A stretch of DNA of 64,000 nt, from the NCBI GenBank assembly GCA_026929865.2, contig CM049409.1, positions 8,773,452-8,837,451 on the forward strand, read 5' to 3'. A program made the position numbers and the translations under genes. Below, one piece after another: positions 1 to 13,241 of the stretch; positions within the stretch are counted from its first letter, which is position 1; each line of letters begins with the position of its first letter. Source of the stretch: Hyperoplus lanceolatus (lineage: Eukaryota > Chordata > Actinopteri > Uranoscopiformes > Ammodytidae). The notes under the pieces were generated by a model that made no database searches, was not told the origin of the DNA, and worked only from the letters and a program-made list of their open reading frames with translations.

Positions 1-1940
1 GTAATTTAATGTTTTCGGTTCCCACATGATTTCACACAACATATTGTAACCACAACATCAATGTGTCATAGTCAAATGAAGTTACCCAAATACTGGAGCA
101 ATCAAAATAATTACAGTCAGACATTGTCGAATATTCACACAACAAACTGAAAATAATTTACAGAACAGTAAATATTTGTAAGCACCACGTGTTTGCATAA
201 ATATGCATTTTAAAGTGTCTTAGGGTCTGTTACTTCTGCACTTCCTTTTTCTTTGCAGCATATGCACTCCATTGAACTTGCAGCACCATGCAGCAGCACA
301 TGCCACATTTCAGCTGGGGGCAGTGTTGCTCCATATATACTGCTTGGAAGTCTACAAATGCTGCATACTGCTTAATGATTCATACAGTTCCATGTGTGTG
401 CATGACCGTGCAACAATGACCCAAATCACTTACCTAATTTACCTCGTCATAAAATTGAATTGTTTTAGTTTACCCCCTATATTGAAGTCAAAAGAGATCC
501 AGCCGTCATGCTCGGCACTAATTAACCAAAATGCATTGAGAGTGAATCATGTGGATTGCTCACCCAGCTGAAGTTAATTGCTTCAGAACAAACACTTGAG
601 CAGGCTAAAATGATATCCTAAATACATCTTCTTCAAAGAGCATGTTTGTCCTTATCACTGTAGTGACAATTTTTGTGTTTTAATTGTGTCAGGATTAAAT
701 CATCAGTGTTTTTTGTGCGGAAAACACATGTTTTATTCCAGATTGACATGAGGCATTTGTGTGTCAAAACTGTCCCTCATTTATGTGGTCTTCAGCGACC
801 CAATACATTTACGTGGTTTCCAGATTGTATTCAAACTTGCTGGTTGCATAGGGAAAAAGTACTAAAGCTTTAAGCAAAGGGCATTTCATAGATGGACAAT
901 GTGGCACTAGGTTGTAAGTACTTTCCCTTCCCCAAGGCTCAGGAGACCTTTAGGGAGGAAAATGTTTTCCACCTGCATGTCAAATAGACTTCTGGCCTGA
1001 AAAATGATCCAAGCTGACCTTCATAACTTATTTTATCACATCTGAGAGAGGGAATGTTTCATGTGCTTTTCAGCATTTTATAAGAACTGTTTTCCCATAT
1101 ATTTTACAATGCAGGGATTGATTACACTGCTTTGATTTATTAATGCTTACCACAGAGCAGAAATATCCGGTCTGCGATCAATGACAAACCCACCCTACAC
1201 ATTGAAAGATGTGCCCTTGTACTTGAAACATCCTTAGCTTGGCACTAGCAGGTATATTGTTCTGAAATAGGCCATGGTGACAAGTTGTTCACTAGTGACC
1301 GCTGGCAGTGATATATATTTTTCTTTCCCTCCTGCCTGTTGGCGCTAATGCCAGACCAAGAGAAAAAGGTGCCACCGTGAGCTCAATGACTAAATGCTTT
1401 ATCCCCCATTAACCTTCAAAGAGTGGATATCAGGATTTCGGGGGGGGGCACCAGTGTCAATAGACAGGTGTGTCACCATACCGCGCTCAAAGGGGGCGAC
1501 AGGCTAGCACAAGACGCCCTGCCTCCTTTATTTCTTCTCTTTCTTTTGGGGTCATTCCTTAGCTGGGCTCAGACAGCAACGCCTGATAAGAAAATGATTA
1601 AGTATCACCGACTGAACGGAAATCCAATTCACGTTCCTGGTTGCTCTGAAGACTACAAAAAAAGCTGTGCTAGAAGCTCTTTTTTCTAATCAAGAACTCC
1701 TAACAGCTTTTTGATAACTCTTTGTGTAAGCCATATCTGTGTGTAAGGCTGCCTGACTTACAGCGTGAAATTTCATTTACAGTACATTGTGTTCCCAAAT
1801 GTAAGGTAACGTCATATTTTCGAGATTTCCAACATGGGTGAGTCAGTGTGAACGTGGACTCTACAAACTCAAGGTTAGAGTTAGGCTCAACTGTATATAA
1901 AACGTATCAGTCTGAGTTTGCATACTGTAAAACAAACCTA
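1..1940. other. No gene or element recognised
   Basis: AT-rich single-copy-looking DNA. The short open frames (for example 272-571 and 1423-1689) show no domain or splice structure. Confidence 0.6.
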
Positions 1941-1951
1941 TAAGTGAACAG

Positions 1952-1979
1952 ACACACACACACACACACACACACACAC
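1952..1979. repeat. (AC)n microsatellite
   Basis: About 14 AC units, directly before the putative element at 1990. Confidence 0.96.
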
Positions 1980-1989
1980 TGTAGGTGTA

Positions 1990-2570
1990 TCTCAATTGAG
2001 CGGCCGCAGCCTACAAAGGCTGCATTTGAAGACCGATTGCGTCATAGCGGCGCGCAAAGGCTTGTTCCATTTGGAAGGCTCCTTCATATGCGGCCGAGAA
2101 ATGCAACCTTCGTTTCACGGTTTTGAAGGGTCCAGCAGATGTATCCTTCGCAGCCCAACATATCCCAAGATTCATTGCATTTTTTTCAGAGATAATATAA
2201 AATAAATAACAAAACAGCAACATGTTGCTCCATCTTCTTAACTTTTATCTTCCTTTCTTTTTTTCTTGTACTTTTTTTTCTTTTTCGTCTGGTAGGCAAC
2301 TTATTTTTCTTTTTTCCTCCGTTGACAAGGCTGTTTCCGTTGGCAGCAATCAGGGTTGCTAGGCAGCACAGGAGCAGGGGGGTCGTCACGCAAGGTAACG
2401 GCTTGTTACGCAAACCGGAAATGCTCGTAAACCGAGACCTGCGAAGACCGTCTCGTTTAACAATGCTTGTTCGGCCTTCGAATCGGCCTTCACATGCTAT
2501 GGCCTTCATAGACCGCGTAGCCGCGTCCTTAGAAGGATGCGGCCTCTGGAATGGGATACGGCTTGAATGT
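1990..2570. mobile_element. Putative non-autonomous DNA transposon with imperfect inverted ends
   Basis: The left GTATCTCAATTGAGCGGCCG and the inverse of the right end (GTATCCCATTCCAGAGGCCG) align with a few mismatches. The segment is CpG-rich (GGCCGC, CGTAGCCGCGTCC) in AT-rich flanks. Open frames on both strands (2011-2687) have no recognised domain. A clear target duplication was not found. Confidence 0.45.
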
Positions 2571-2898
2571 GCAAAGGCCAATTTGGTCAACAGGGATCAG
2601 CAGTCGAAATTGGAAATGGCAGTTGCTGATCTGTCGATGGAGACCAATCCACAGAGCTTTTCATTAAAGTCAAGCACCGTCCATTAGATCGTGTAATCTT
2701 CCTCACCCAGGGCCATTCTTGACCTTGAGGTGTAACAGTATACACTTACCACTCCAGGGTTCCCACAGAGGTAGAGTTAATGTCGGAGGCGCTTTGGCAG
2801 CAAGCTTTTCTTAGTAAAAAAGCCGCCTTTAATATATTTCTTTTTCAACCATTCCTCCAAGACTTTCAGTCAAATTACAACCACTCATAACCAGTCAT

Positions 2899-4954
2899 CA
2901 GTGTTGGGAGTAACGCGTTACAGGAAGTAATGCATTACTGTAATGCATTACGTTTTGCTGTAACGCGGTAATGTAAGGCATTACAGCAAAAAATGGTAAT
3001 ATGTAACGCGGTACATAGCTCAGAAACGTGCGTTACAATGCATTTCAAACCCGAAATTGACTGGTTTGTTGTTTCTATACAAATTGGCCAACACCGCGAG
3101 TTTCGCAGAGGAGAAAAAAACCCACGCTAATAGCACGTTACTGCTAGAGGAGAAGAAAACTCGATTTGCTGCTACAATTGATTCCAAAGATGCGCTAGCC
3201 TACTGGCTTCCGTCTCACTGCCCAAGTTATTGAAAACTTTTGTGGTGTTTGGAGACTCTGACGTGAAAGCACGTATCACTCTGTGCTCAACGAGCAGCGG
3301 GTGCTACCGCGAGCCCCTCCCCGTCTAAGAGCACTCGGAGGCGGTCAGTCTCGGAGCAGCCCCTCGGAGCGAGTCCCTGCCTGCTGTCAGAGCAGAGAGG
3401 TGACACACCTCTGCGTCCAGGCTTCAAATGAATCGCGCTGTTGTTAGGTGCGAAATCGGAGATAGTGTGCCACGAAGCTATTTATGCTGAAGCGGTATTG
3501 CTGGATTTAGGAGTTATTTAGAGATATGGCAAGCAAAATGTTGACGAGTAGGGAGTTGGTGTTTACTCTTTCTACGGCCCCGGTCACGGTGCGTCCATGC
3601 GCAGCAGTGGTGCAGCCATGCGACGCAGCATTATATATATATTAATATTATCATATTATAATGATAATAATGATGATAATAGTAATAATGCAGAATAGAA
3701 GAAAAAAGGAAACAACAATGGTGGTGGGTAAAAAAAAAAATCATAAAAAACACCTACTGTTTACATGAGTTTTGTGGTGTAGTTCTAGTTCTAGTTTGCA
3801 ACTGTTGGCTTACAACAAAGTGGACATCATTACAAATGGATGGAGGCGTGAATCTGATTAAATAATTTCAACTCTCTTTCAAAATATCAGGTTTTTCATG
3901 GAAATTACATAATAGCCTACAACATGGCCGCCACCATATGACGTCATAATATGCTAATTAGATGGGAAAATGTACTCCCCAGATAAACTTTAGGTCATTC
4001 TCAATATTTGTCTCATTTACACTTTGTCTGTATCTCAAACCACTTTAAATCCAGAGCCTTCTGAAATCTAAGTGTCAAAATCTAGTATCTTTTAAAATAA
4101 AACCCGGCGCCTAAAGGGTTTGCTTTGATGCAAATTATGAAATCTTAACATAACGGCGGCAATGATGGTGCGTAAAGGACAGCGCAGTTGGCAAGCTCTC
4201 CTCAGCACTACAAGTGCTGCAGCAAAAAAGTCACAATAAGAGTTGATCGCTTTGTCGAATCATGCCTCTGACACACACGTCGACTCCCAACATAATGAGT
4301 GGATGCTTTGAATTAGCAAAGGAGATATATTCAGGCTACTATTGTTATTATAAAATGTCACACAAGAGAGACGATAAACAAACATAATGGACTGTTATCA
4401 TTTAGATTAGATGGCAAGATGATAAGGCAGATTCTTTGGAACAACTAAAAAAGGCAAAAGTTGATGATGATGTGAACAACTTGTTTGTGCTTTTAAGTCG
4501 CCAGAACGCAAGAAACAAATCTTTGAGGCTCAATTTACTTTTTCAATCTACAGTAGTAGGCTCTAGCTCTATTGATATTAATATAGGCTAAATAAATACC
4601 TAAAGATACTGTATTTCTATTATAAAATGTATTGCACCATGAGCCATAACTGTGACCATTATATTATATAGCATAGGCCTACTTGTGTTAGCCTTAAGCC
4701 TAGCTCAGTCATTATGCCATACCATGTCACCTCCTGCTGTGTAATGAGCTGCATTGAACACAAGAAGATCTATTGAGAACACCAAATCCATATTTCATGT
4801 TATTTTGGTGAAAGTAATGCAAAAGTAATGTAAAAGTAGTGTAATGCCTTACAATTCAAAGACAGTAATATTGTAATGTAACTAACTACTTTGAAATGCC
4901 AGTAATAAGTAATAAATACCGCATTACGCTTTTGAAGTAACTTGCCCAACACTG
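2899..4954. mobile_element. hAT-type non-autonomous element, 8-bp target duplication
   Basis: The element begins CAGTGTTGGG at 2899 and ends CCCAACACTG at 4954. It is flanked on both sides by the identical 8-mer CCAGTCAT (2891-2898 and 4955-4962). Subterminal sequence at both ends is rich in GTAATG and CATTAC repeats. The 2056-bp interior contains a GC-rich part (about 3080-3620) and an AT-rich part, and no transposase frame. An 8-bp duplication is characteristic of the hAT superfamily. Confidence 0.88.
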
Positions 4955-5854
4955 CCAGTCATTAGTCTTAGATGCTGTAGTCTCACAGTTGTAATTTTTT
5001 TCAATACTTCTACTACAGAATGTGATCATTCCTTACTCACCATAGTAGCTGCTTAATTGAGCAGGATGCTCGTCAATGATTTCACTTTGAGGGGATCATC
5101 AAGATTCAGACAACCACCTGGTCTTTTATGTGCATGTAAAAGGCTGGCAGGAAAAACGATTACCAGCCTCATTTGTTCTCTGTAGACAGTTGTGACCTTT
5201 CCAATTGGCACATCATCTTACGAATGTGACAGCTTTTCTTTCCTGAAACCAGGAGTGATACTGCATTTAATAAGCGCATAAATTAAATTTTTTCTAGTTT
5301 TGGGCCCTCGGAGCCAGAACATATGTACAGTATGGAGGTGCTTTTTCACATTGGATGTGTCGGTCGTCTGTGAAACTTTGTAGAGGTCCCATTCTGGCCA
5401 TCTTTCAGCTACATTCTCTGAGTTCTCTGAAAAAAAGGTTGCCTCCCTCAGGCGAATGATTTCTATAGGTGGCTGTGCATTTGCAGAAATATGACTAAAA
5501 TAATGATGAGAGTTATGTAATATCAACACTGTATAGTGGGGTTTTAAAAATAGCCACAACCCTATTTCAATTCAAACAACATGTAGAACAATTACTTTAC
5601 CATGGCCATGCACAGCAATTCAATAGATGTGGTATGGATAACTATACATTGAAGTATTTATTTTCTATTAAATATGTTATAGGCCAAATTGCTGGGCCTT
5701 TACCACATACAGTATACTCTTAAAATATAAATGCAAGACCAAGTACACAGATAGGAGATACATTCCAAAATTTTAGAGTTCACAGTGCATACCAATCGAA
5801 TCCCCAGTCTCCCTTTGTTCAATGTGATTAGATTGTATCATAAAATGCATTGCT

Positions 5855-6085
5855 GTGGAGGTGTTGGGGGAAGAAGCACAAGGACTGATTGTGGAAATAA
5901 CTGTTTACTTGGATGGATTACCTTACAGTGGAACTGTCAGGATGTGCAATCACTGCGAAATATCAGCAGAAAGATCCAGCAGGACAATCAAAACAAAAAA
6001 GCTTGAGCGGATTGTTGATTTGGATCTGGTATCTCACCAGGACTGGAGCCACAGGATTTACAGTAAATTATGCTTTTATCCCTGA
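5855..6085 (+). other. Unassigned open frame of 76 codons
   Basis: The frame begins with GTG and contains GLIVEITVYLDGLPYSGTVR and KTKKLERIVDLDLVSHQDWS. The residue mix looks protein-like, not low-complexity. I do not recognise a family, and there is no ATG start and no clear splice context. It lies just upstream of a retroposon tail at 6228, so a transposon-derived or exon fragment origin is possible. Confidence 0.2.
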
Positions 6086-6227
6086 CTAGCAATGGCTTGG
6101 TTACTTTACTTTACAATAATTAACAATTTATTTTAATTTGTTCAAACCTTTGAATTGCATTGTCCAGGCCTTTTAGTAAAACCTGTTATAGTGTGCATGT
6201 ATTGAACATGAGGGTCACCCCTCAACT

Positions 6228-6270
6228 GGTCTCTCGAGGATAAATAAAAGTTAAATGAAATGAAATGAAA
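6228..6270 (+). mobile_element. LINE/SINE-type 3' tail, copy 1
   Basis: GGTCTCTCGAGGATAAATAA followed by AAGTTAAATGAAATG repeats looks like a retroposon 3' tail. The same roughly 38 bases recur at 20570-20607, while the sequence upstream of each copy differs. Confidence 0.5.
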
Positions 6271-6794
6271 AAATTGGTTTAAATACATGTGTGTCATTCT
6301 TCAAACCTTTTTCTTAGTCTCAGCAAAGTGAAAGGAGAGAAAAAAAAAACTGAATGCCAATGAGAGCCTGGAAAATGTGGTGTGGCAGCGCTGACCCACA
6401 GAGCACAGGTGACAACTGGAATTACAAACATGATGCAAAGGCAAAGACTTGAGGGAATGTTTTCTCATTTTTGCATGACACAAAGGGAATAATTCAATTT
6501 GAGTAAAGGTTAGAGTTAGGGATTCGTCTTTTGACTGCAAAGAGACGGATATCGAAAAGACAGAGATAAATACATTCCAGGCTCTCTCTCTCTAAGGGAG
6601 AGCTATGGGAGTGTTAATGCTTTTTGTTGTTGCCTTTGTTTGTTGTGTAGTGCCAGGGTTGATCAGTGTCTGCCGCTGTGGAGGACATCTGTAGTGATGG
6701 GATCGTACGAATGCCCACACATACTGTCATACACAAATGCAGGAATGCCCACACAAAACAAGTACTTTGTGGACTAACACAAGGACATCCTTAA

Positions 6795-6819
6795 ACACAC
6801 ACACACACACACACACACA
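6795..6819. repeat. (AC)n microsatellite
   Basis: About 12 AC units. Confidence 0.95.
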
Positions 6820-7854
6820 GGGTTTCTATGTCACACTTTTTCATCATTGCTTCTGTTTCAAGGTTTAAGCCGTGGGTCTTTTGAGTGAGTATTTTATTCG
6901 GGGGCTTTTCTGTCCATCACTGCTTTCATATATCTTCAACAGGATTGGAGCTCAGTCTCAACCTGGACCCTTTGCAATGATGACCACCGGCACAACAGCC
7001 ATCTGTAATGTGTCTGCTCCTCCCTTCCGGCAGCTGGAGAAGGATCTGCTGTCACTCTAGCAGGGGGAAACATCTGTTCCTGTTAAATTGCTGTGGCCCT
7101 GCCATGAAAGTTATCTCTACCGCATTCCATTTTACTACCGGAGTCCCGTGCCTGTCGACATTGGGATGAAACAAGATTAGTTAAATGACTGGCAACTGGA
7201 GAACTACGGGAGGGACGTGGGGGGAAGCCGGAGTCGGGAGACGTCTCTTCCCTTGTCGTCTGCTCTCCTATACCAATTAGAATCAGAGGACTGTCCTCGA
7301 GTGAAGAAAAAGAGGGATATAATCACCTCCATCCATCAGCTAACTTGTCACCACGCGGCCTAAACCCATTACATGAGTAACACCGTGAGTGGCCTGTGAG
7401 AAGACGCTCGACCACTTAGAAGATCCCTCAGCTTTTCAGATTTTGCGGTGACTGCGTGTATGAGCGTTGTTATGACATGTTCTCTTTCATAAGTGGTAAT
7501 ATTCTCAGGGTCAGAACTTTGTGTTTTACCTTCAAACTTGAATCCATGAAACTTGAAAACTTTAATTGAGTAGCACCCAGAAGGCAGCTGCTGCTTTTGC
7601 TCGAGGTGGGAATAATGTTAAATGAGTGTGCATCATGCACCCACATCACTGTACGTTAAGATATAAACTTGCAGCTGGGCATATGGCACACAACCCTAAA
7701 CAGCTGTTATCTGATTGTAGCTGATGAAAGAGCTGTGACTGTGTCCCATCCAATTTTTGTTCTTTTTCTTTCACAAGACACATACATAAACAACGTGCAA
7801 CATCGTTTTGGCGGTTTAATACAGTCAGCATGAAATAAATATAGCACAGAAAGG

Positions 7855-7875
7855 TTTGTGTGTGTGTGTGTGTGT
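7855..7875. repeat. (TG)n microsatellite
   Basis: About 10 TG units. Confidence 0.93.
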
Positions 7876-9598
7876 TCATGTGTGGCTATGTGAGTGCTGT
7901 GTGGTACTGTAACCTTTGTATCACATTTTGTTGCAGTTCTGACATTTTCCTGTGACATCTAGCAAAAAGGCAGAACAATCTTGATAATTATGTTTTGATA
8001 TATCTAACATATACTGCTTGAAGAGAAAAAGGTAGAATATTTTAGCGGCATCTGCTTTTGTTATGGAAACCTGTTTCTTGATTCTTCACACAAGGTGCAC
8101 TCATTTGGTAATGTTATTCCAACACTTGCGGATGTGAGCCAAATTAAAGGTGTCTGTAAGCTCACAATGTAACATGCCCCTTAAAAGCCCTTGCTCAAAC
8201 GCTCACTCGTAAAAAGATCCCTGTGCTCTTGCCACAGGAAAAGACGCAGTGTTTTTTCAACACTTGCTAAACATCATAACGTATGAGCATAAATGCAGAC
8301 ATTGGCTGCTGATATGCATTGCAAACCACAACTCAAAGAATATGCTATCACGTGTATTGCATTTAAAAATAAATAAAATTTCTTCAGATGTCTGGAAAAT
8401 AGAACAGCTTCCTTTATATCCCCTGTCATGTTGCAATAAAGACACAGTACAGAAAATGCTGTTAAATGAAAGTCTGTGAAAGATCAAAGATTTGTCTTTT
8501 AGTTTTAGCTATAAATGGCTGCAAGTTAAGTTCAGCCTGACATGTGAAGAGTGCAGGTGAGGGTTGTGTGCAGGAAGGGGATGGGTTGATAAATGCAGGA
8601 CAAGCCAGATAAAAAGAAGAAGAATATATATCTGGAGGGCAAAACAGCAGGGGTCAAGAGAAGTAATGAGGGATATTTGCTGAGAGAAAACCCTGCTGAG
8701 TGTCATGACAAAGTGAGGCGGCAACAACATTGGCTAAAAATAGACAATAGCCTCAAATGGAAGGACATAAACTAAATAAAGAAATCAAGTGACTTTTTTT
8801 GCATACAACCCACAACACCCTGAACACACACAAACACATACACATCAGATGGCATACGTGTCCTTGACAAAAGAGAAACCAAGCACGACGCAAGTCAGAG
8901 ATTGCCTCAAGGAGTACAGAAAAGGGCAATCTATAGATAAAAAACTTAAAATAATTTTGAAGGCTGGAGAGTCAATCCTTATTCAATATGTGGTACAGCC
9001 TGAGAGCAAATGCTGTAGTTTAATGCAGTAAATACTTTGAGAAATATTTGTTCTCTGAAGGAAAGTCAGAGGACGGATCAATACCACTCTCATATCTGTC
9101 ATATACGCAGCTACAGCCAGAAGCAGGGCAAAGCTGTTTCCCTCTGCTTTCAGTTTTTATGCCAAGATATGCTAACTACGGTTGTTTAATATTTAATGGA
9201 CATATATTAGAGTGGTATCATAGACTAACTGTCCTCCAGGAAAGAAAATAAGCGCGTTTCCTGAAAATGATCCTTTAAACTGTGGAAATGTAGTTTTTTT
9301 TAGGGTTTTATGTAAACTTCACTGTTTATATCCTTCAAAAATATTACAGCATAACTTTTTTTTAAACAATCTATTCCAAATCGGAGAAGAACCAGCACTG
9401 CTCCTACTGACCACACACATACACACACACACCCAAAACTTACTGTTTTTATCGTAAGGCTTTTAATGTTTTCCTTTGTGTGCTGGTGTTATGGGTTGTA
9501 TGTGAAAGACAAAAACTGTCTTATTAACATAATTTAGTTCTGCTCCAAAATCAATAAAGTACAGGCACAAGACCTCTCAGTCTCTCTGGAAGAAGCGA

Positions 9599-9920
9599 GT
9601 GGTCCAGAAAACTGAAAAAATAATAACTCAACCCAACCATGCACATTCCAGAGAATTCTTAGTTAAGCCATCATGCCAGCGCTATTATGAGCCTGCACGG
9701 AAAACAAATCGTTATTCCAATTGCTTCATTCCTCCAGCTATCAGGCTATTAAAAGGCAAACCGTTGACCTGTGAACTTGTTATCACTGGCATGTTGATGT
9801 TGTTGATGTTTGATTGCTGTGTTAGTTATGTATTTGTTATTAATTTGATCTTCATGGATAGGATAGACTGTACAAATTAATTGCCCCTTTGGGATAATAA
9901 AGTATTTTGATTCTGGTTGA
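9599..9920 (+). mobile_element. 3' end of a non-LTR retrotransposon
   Basis: The frame to the stop near 9880 ends with RKTNRYSNCFIPPAIRLLKG, the typical C-terminus of fish Rex-like LINE polyproteins. It is followed by GGGATAATAAAGTATTTTG and ATTCTGG repeats, the usual 3' tail. The rest of the element is missing (5' truncation). It stops about 50 bp before the 9974-11209 hAT copy. Confidence 0.6.
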
Positions 9921-9973
9921 CTTACTTTTGTACACACGTTTACTTATTTAATCGTCTGTTATTTATTTGCTAT

Positions 9974-11209
9974 TAGGGCTGCAACAACGAATCGATAAAA
10001 TCGATTACTAAAAGCGTTGGCAACGAATTTGGTCATCGATTCGTTGAGTCGCGCGATTAATAAGTCACTTGCAGGCGCGGCACTGTTTACATCCAGCCGC
10101 CGACAGGTTCAAGCACGCCCACAGCGAGCCTTCCGCACGTGAAGGCTCGCTTTACGTGCGGGAAAGCTATAGTGTGAGCGGCCACAGCTTGTATTTTGGT
10201 CATATCTAACACTGGACTGCAGGCCTATATAAAAGTGTTGTACCTTTGCTTCCTTTGGGTTTAAAACAAACTCCTTCAACTCAGTATCCGTCTAGTCCAA
10301 AAAAACTCTGTCAGTTGCTGCTGCTGCAGACGGTGTGCAGACGTGCTCGGAGAGTCGGCATCGGCGCATCAACAGTCATTCAAAGCAGCGGCAGTAATCA
10401 CACAACCGAACGGTGTAGAAAGTCCCGTCAGTTAAAAATAGTGATCCAGATTTTAAATCCATGTTAAAATCGGAAGGATATAGAGCTAGTTAGCTTAAAA
10501 AAGTAGCAAACATGTCAACTGTGATGTGTTCAGGCCGGCTCAGTAATATGATTGATGTGTTCAAATGCAACACAAAAAAAAGGAAATTTGAGATTTTGGC
10601 GAAACTTGTTTTCCCAGCAATATAAAATAGATAGTAAAGATGGAATTATGACCTGTTTAATGTCCTATCTTGAGCTATGATCTTATCAGCAATTAAAGCA
10701 ATAATACAAGTTCTATTTCAACACAATAATAGAAAATTATCAATTGTGATATCAATAAAGACTTTGATCGTTAAGGAGTCTTGAAAATGGTATCAATATC
10801 AATACAAATTAACGATCTCCTGTCATCTGAGAGAAATTAAGACGATTTAATTTTTTTAACCGTTAGTATTTACCGGTTAAAAATATTATCGGTTGACTGG
10901 TTTACCATGGACATCCCTTATACTGTATAAATGTATATCATACATTGTATGTTTTTTTTGTGTTATCCCAGTTAAGTTTATTTTTAATTTTTTATCATTT
11001 AATATTACTTTTAATAGTTCCGGGACGTTGGAGCAATAACCTGGTGTTTTGACACTTTAGTCTGCACTGTGAATTTGAAGTAATGTTCAGTTTTTGAATA
11101 AAGATGCGGCATTTACAAAAGTTTCTTTTTTTTATCCGATTCATCGATTAATCGAAAAAATAATCGACCGATTCATCGATTATTGAAATAATCGTTAGTT
11201 GCAGCCCTA
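9974..11209. mobile_element. hAT-type non-autonomous element, 8-bp target duplication
   Basis: The ends are TAGGGCTGCAAC and GTTGCAGCCCTA, flanked by identical TTTGCTAT copies (9966-9973 and 11210-11217). Both termini contain clustered ATCGAT and AATCGAT motifs. There is no transposase frame in the 1236 bp, and short open frames such as 10246-10467 show no recognisable domain. Confidence 0.88.
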
Positions 11210-11217
11210 TTTGCTAT

Positions 11218-12702
11218 ACATTTGTTATTTAATTTGTTAAATATTTTACTTAACTTTTAATAAAGGAACATGTTTTCTTATCTCATCTTATCTTTGGTAA
11301 CATCTATACCATACAGCGGATGGAAAGAATGGTAGAATATTTATAAATAAGCCTTTTAATTATTCAGTGGAGATCAGTGGGTGTCATGAAGCTCATAGTA
11401 AAAAAAAGCAGTGCCTATAATATTTCACCCGGATAGTTTAATTCTTAGCACTGCCAAAGTCTGATTAAAGCTCTGCAGCTCATTGCTATGCTTTACAATA
11501 CAATATGTGGGAGCTGTGATAAACAACTTTTTAATTACAAATGCCTGAAGTGTGACCAGTGTCAAGAGTTTGCATTTTACATCAGCGCTCTGTTTCCGTT
11601 CCAGTGAAACTCACCTCGCCTAAAAGATGGTGAAATGCATACACATTAAATAAGTGCTGCTTTAGTAATTTACATGAGCGATTCAGTTTGATGTATCTTT
11701 TACTTCTTTTACTCTTCTTTCCTCAATGTGATTTTTTTTAGTACTGTATATACTGTATACTTTACATACAATAAGGCAAATACAACATAATTAAGATATA
11801 ATAGGTACCCTTTTCTGCAAATGCAAATGTAACAAATATTAATCTCTGAATATTCATTACAGAAGTATTTCCATCTTCAACATGTTATATGGCACACATC
11901 TTTCTTCTGACATCATTGTATAACACTGTATAAACAGTTGTGGGCTTCAAGAGGTTCTCCATCTTCTCTCACAAAATAACGATTCACTCTTGGTATTGGA
12001 CAAGGATAATTGATGGGTAATTATTCTTTCAACGAGAAACCAAATGAATATTCAACAACTAAAACACTCAAGCTTTCTGTCGAGTTTTAATCACTCTGAT
12101 GAAATACTGTTTTGCCCCCCTTTCCATGTGAGAATATATCAATGACATGAAAAGAAGAAGAGGATCTCTCTTTTTTCCAAGAACCCCCCCCCCCCCATGC
12201 CTTCCCTCCCTCTAGTCTATAATAAATATACTGGCCCATGACTCCCATCATCATTTAGATCCACATTACACTAAACTTTAACAATCAAGATATCTTGGCC
12301 TGTGACAAATATAGATTTTTACAGGTTTATAGTGTGTGGCAGGCCTCCTTCCCCGTCTGTGATAAACTACATTTTGTTATATATGCATTTCACATTGAAA
12401 TGTTTTTGCTACATCATCACCATACCTAAGAAATGATAACCCAGTCTGAAGCGGTCTTCATAAACAAAATCAAAGAAACAAAACAAGGATATGAATATAA
12501 ATACAAAAAAAGGGAAACTGAAACACAGGTATCTTGATAATAAAGCAGCAACAGCTTTCAGATTTCATCCATATTAATTCACTAACAAACATGCTGTATC
12601 ACGTTTGTGTAATACAGGTGTGACCTTCGTAACTATTCCACTGCTGCTGTTCGAATGATTCACAGGGACAAGCTGGATTATGCACCGGACTGGTTTTATT
12701 CT
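11218..12702. other. No gene recognised
   Basis: AT-rich DNA with a C12 homopolymer near 12185 and nothing else identifiable. Confidence 0.6.
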
Positions 12703-13241
12703 GGACATGGAAAACAAACACAACCAGTGTCAATTACATGAAAGTCCTGCATCTCGTCTTGCTCGCACCACAGCGTGACAACATTTTACTTCTGAACGTG
12801 ATCGTATAGATTTTGGAAAACATTTGTAAATAAAATATAAAAACATAACATCACATATAAAACAGCACAAATAAACATACCTGGGACATGGAAAGACAAA
12901 CACAACCAGTGTCAATTACATGAAAGTCCTTGCTCCACTACAAATAAAAGAGGAGCTTCGCATGAGCATAGAGGTCATCACCCCGTGCTGAAAGTAACTA
13001 GCTAGTACAGCTTCACACATGTTGGCTCTAGCCCAAAGACACTCTTCAAACACCACGGCAACAATTAATCACAAAACAACAAAACTACTAGTTTTACAGA
13101 TGCCTCATTAGTCAAGCATGTTATACAACAAGTGCTGATATTTTACACATCATATGAACCGTAGTTTTCACTTATTACTATACTTAATGTCTGAGCGAAC
13201 AGGCACAACTTACCCACAGCGTGACAACATTTTACTTCTGA
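12703..13241 (+). repeat. Two interleaved short dispersed duplications
   Basis: Segment A (GGACATGGAAAACAAACACA to GAAAGTCCT) occurs at 12703-12748 and 12884-12930. Segment B (CCACAGCGTGACAACATTTT to ACTTCTGA) occurs at 12768-12795 and 13214-13241. Copies are nearly identical. The order is A, B, A, B with unrelated spacers. Confidence 0.8.

Larger units (their letters stand above)
4963..9598. other. Mostly unannotated intergenic or intronic DNA
   Basis: Apart from the unassigned frame at 5855, the retroposon tail at 6228 and small microsatellites, nothing is recognised. The stretch 6960-7400 is less AT-rich and looks like unique sequence; it may be a conserved noncoding element, but this cannot be judged from one sequence. 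Confidence 0.5.

Noticed and set aside
2186-2687. Overlapping open frames on both strands (134 and 121 codons)
   Set aside because: They lie in a CpG-rich putative non-autonomous element and show no domain. Lysine runs come from a T-rich tract.
5218-5559. Minus-strand open frame of 113 codons
   Set aside because: No recognised domain, no splice or promoter context. The length is possible by chance in 64 kb.
6960-7400. Possible conserved noncoding element or dock1 exon
   Set aside because: Composition is suggestive only. No open frame with splice sites on the minus strand, and conservation cannot be judged from one sequence.
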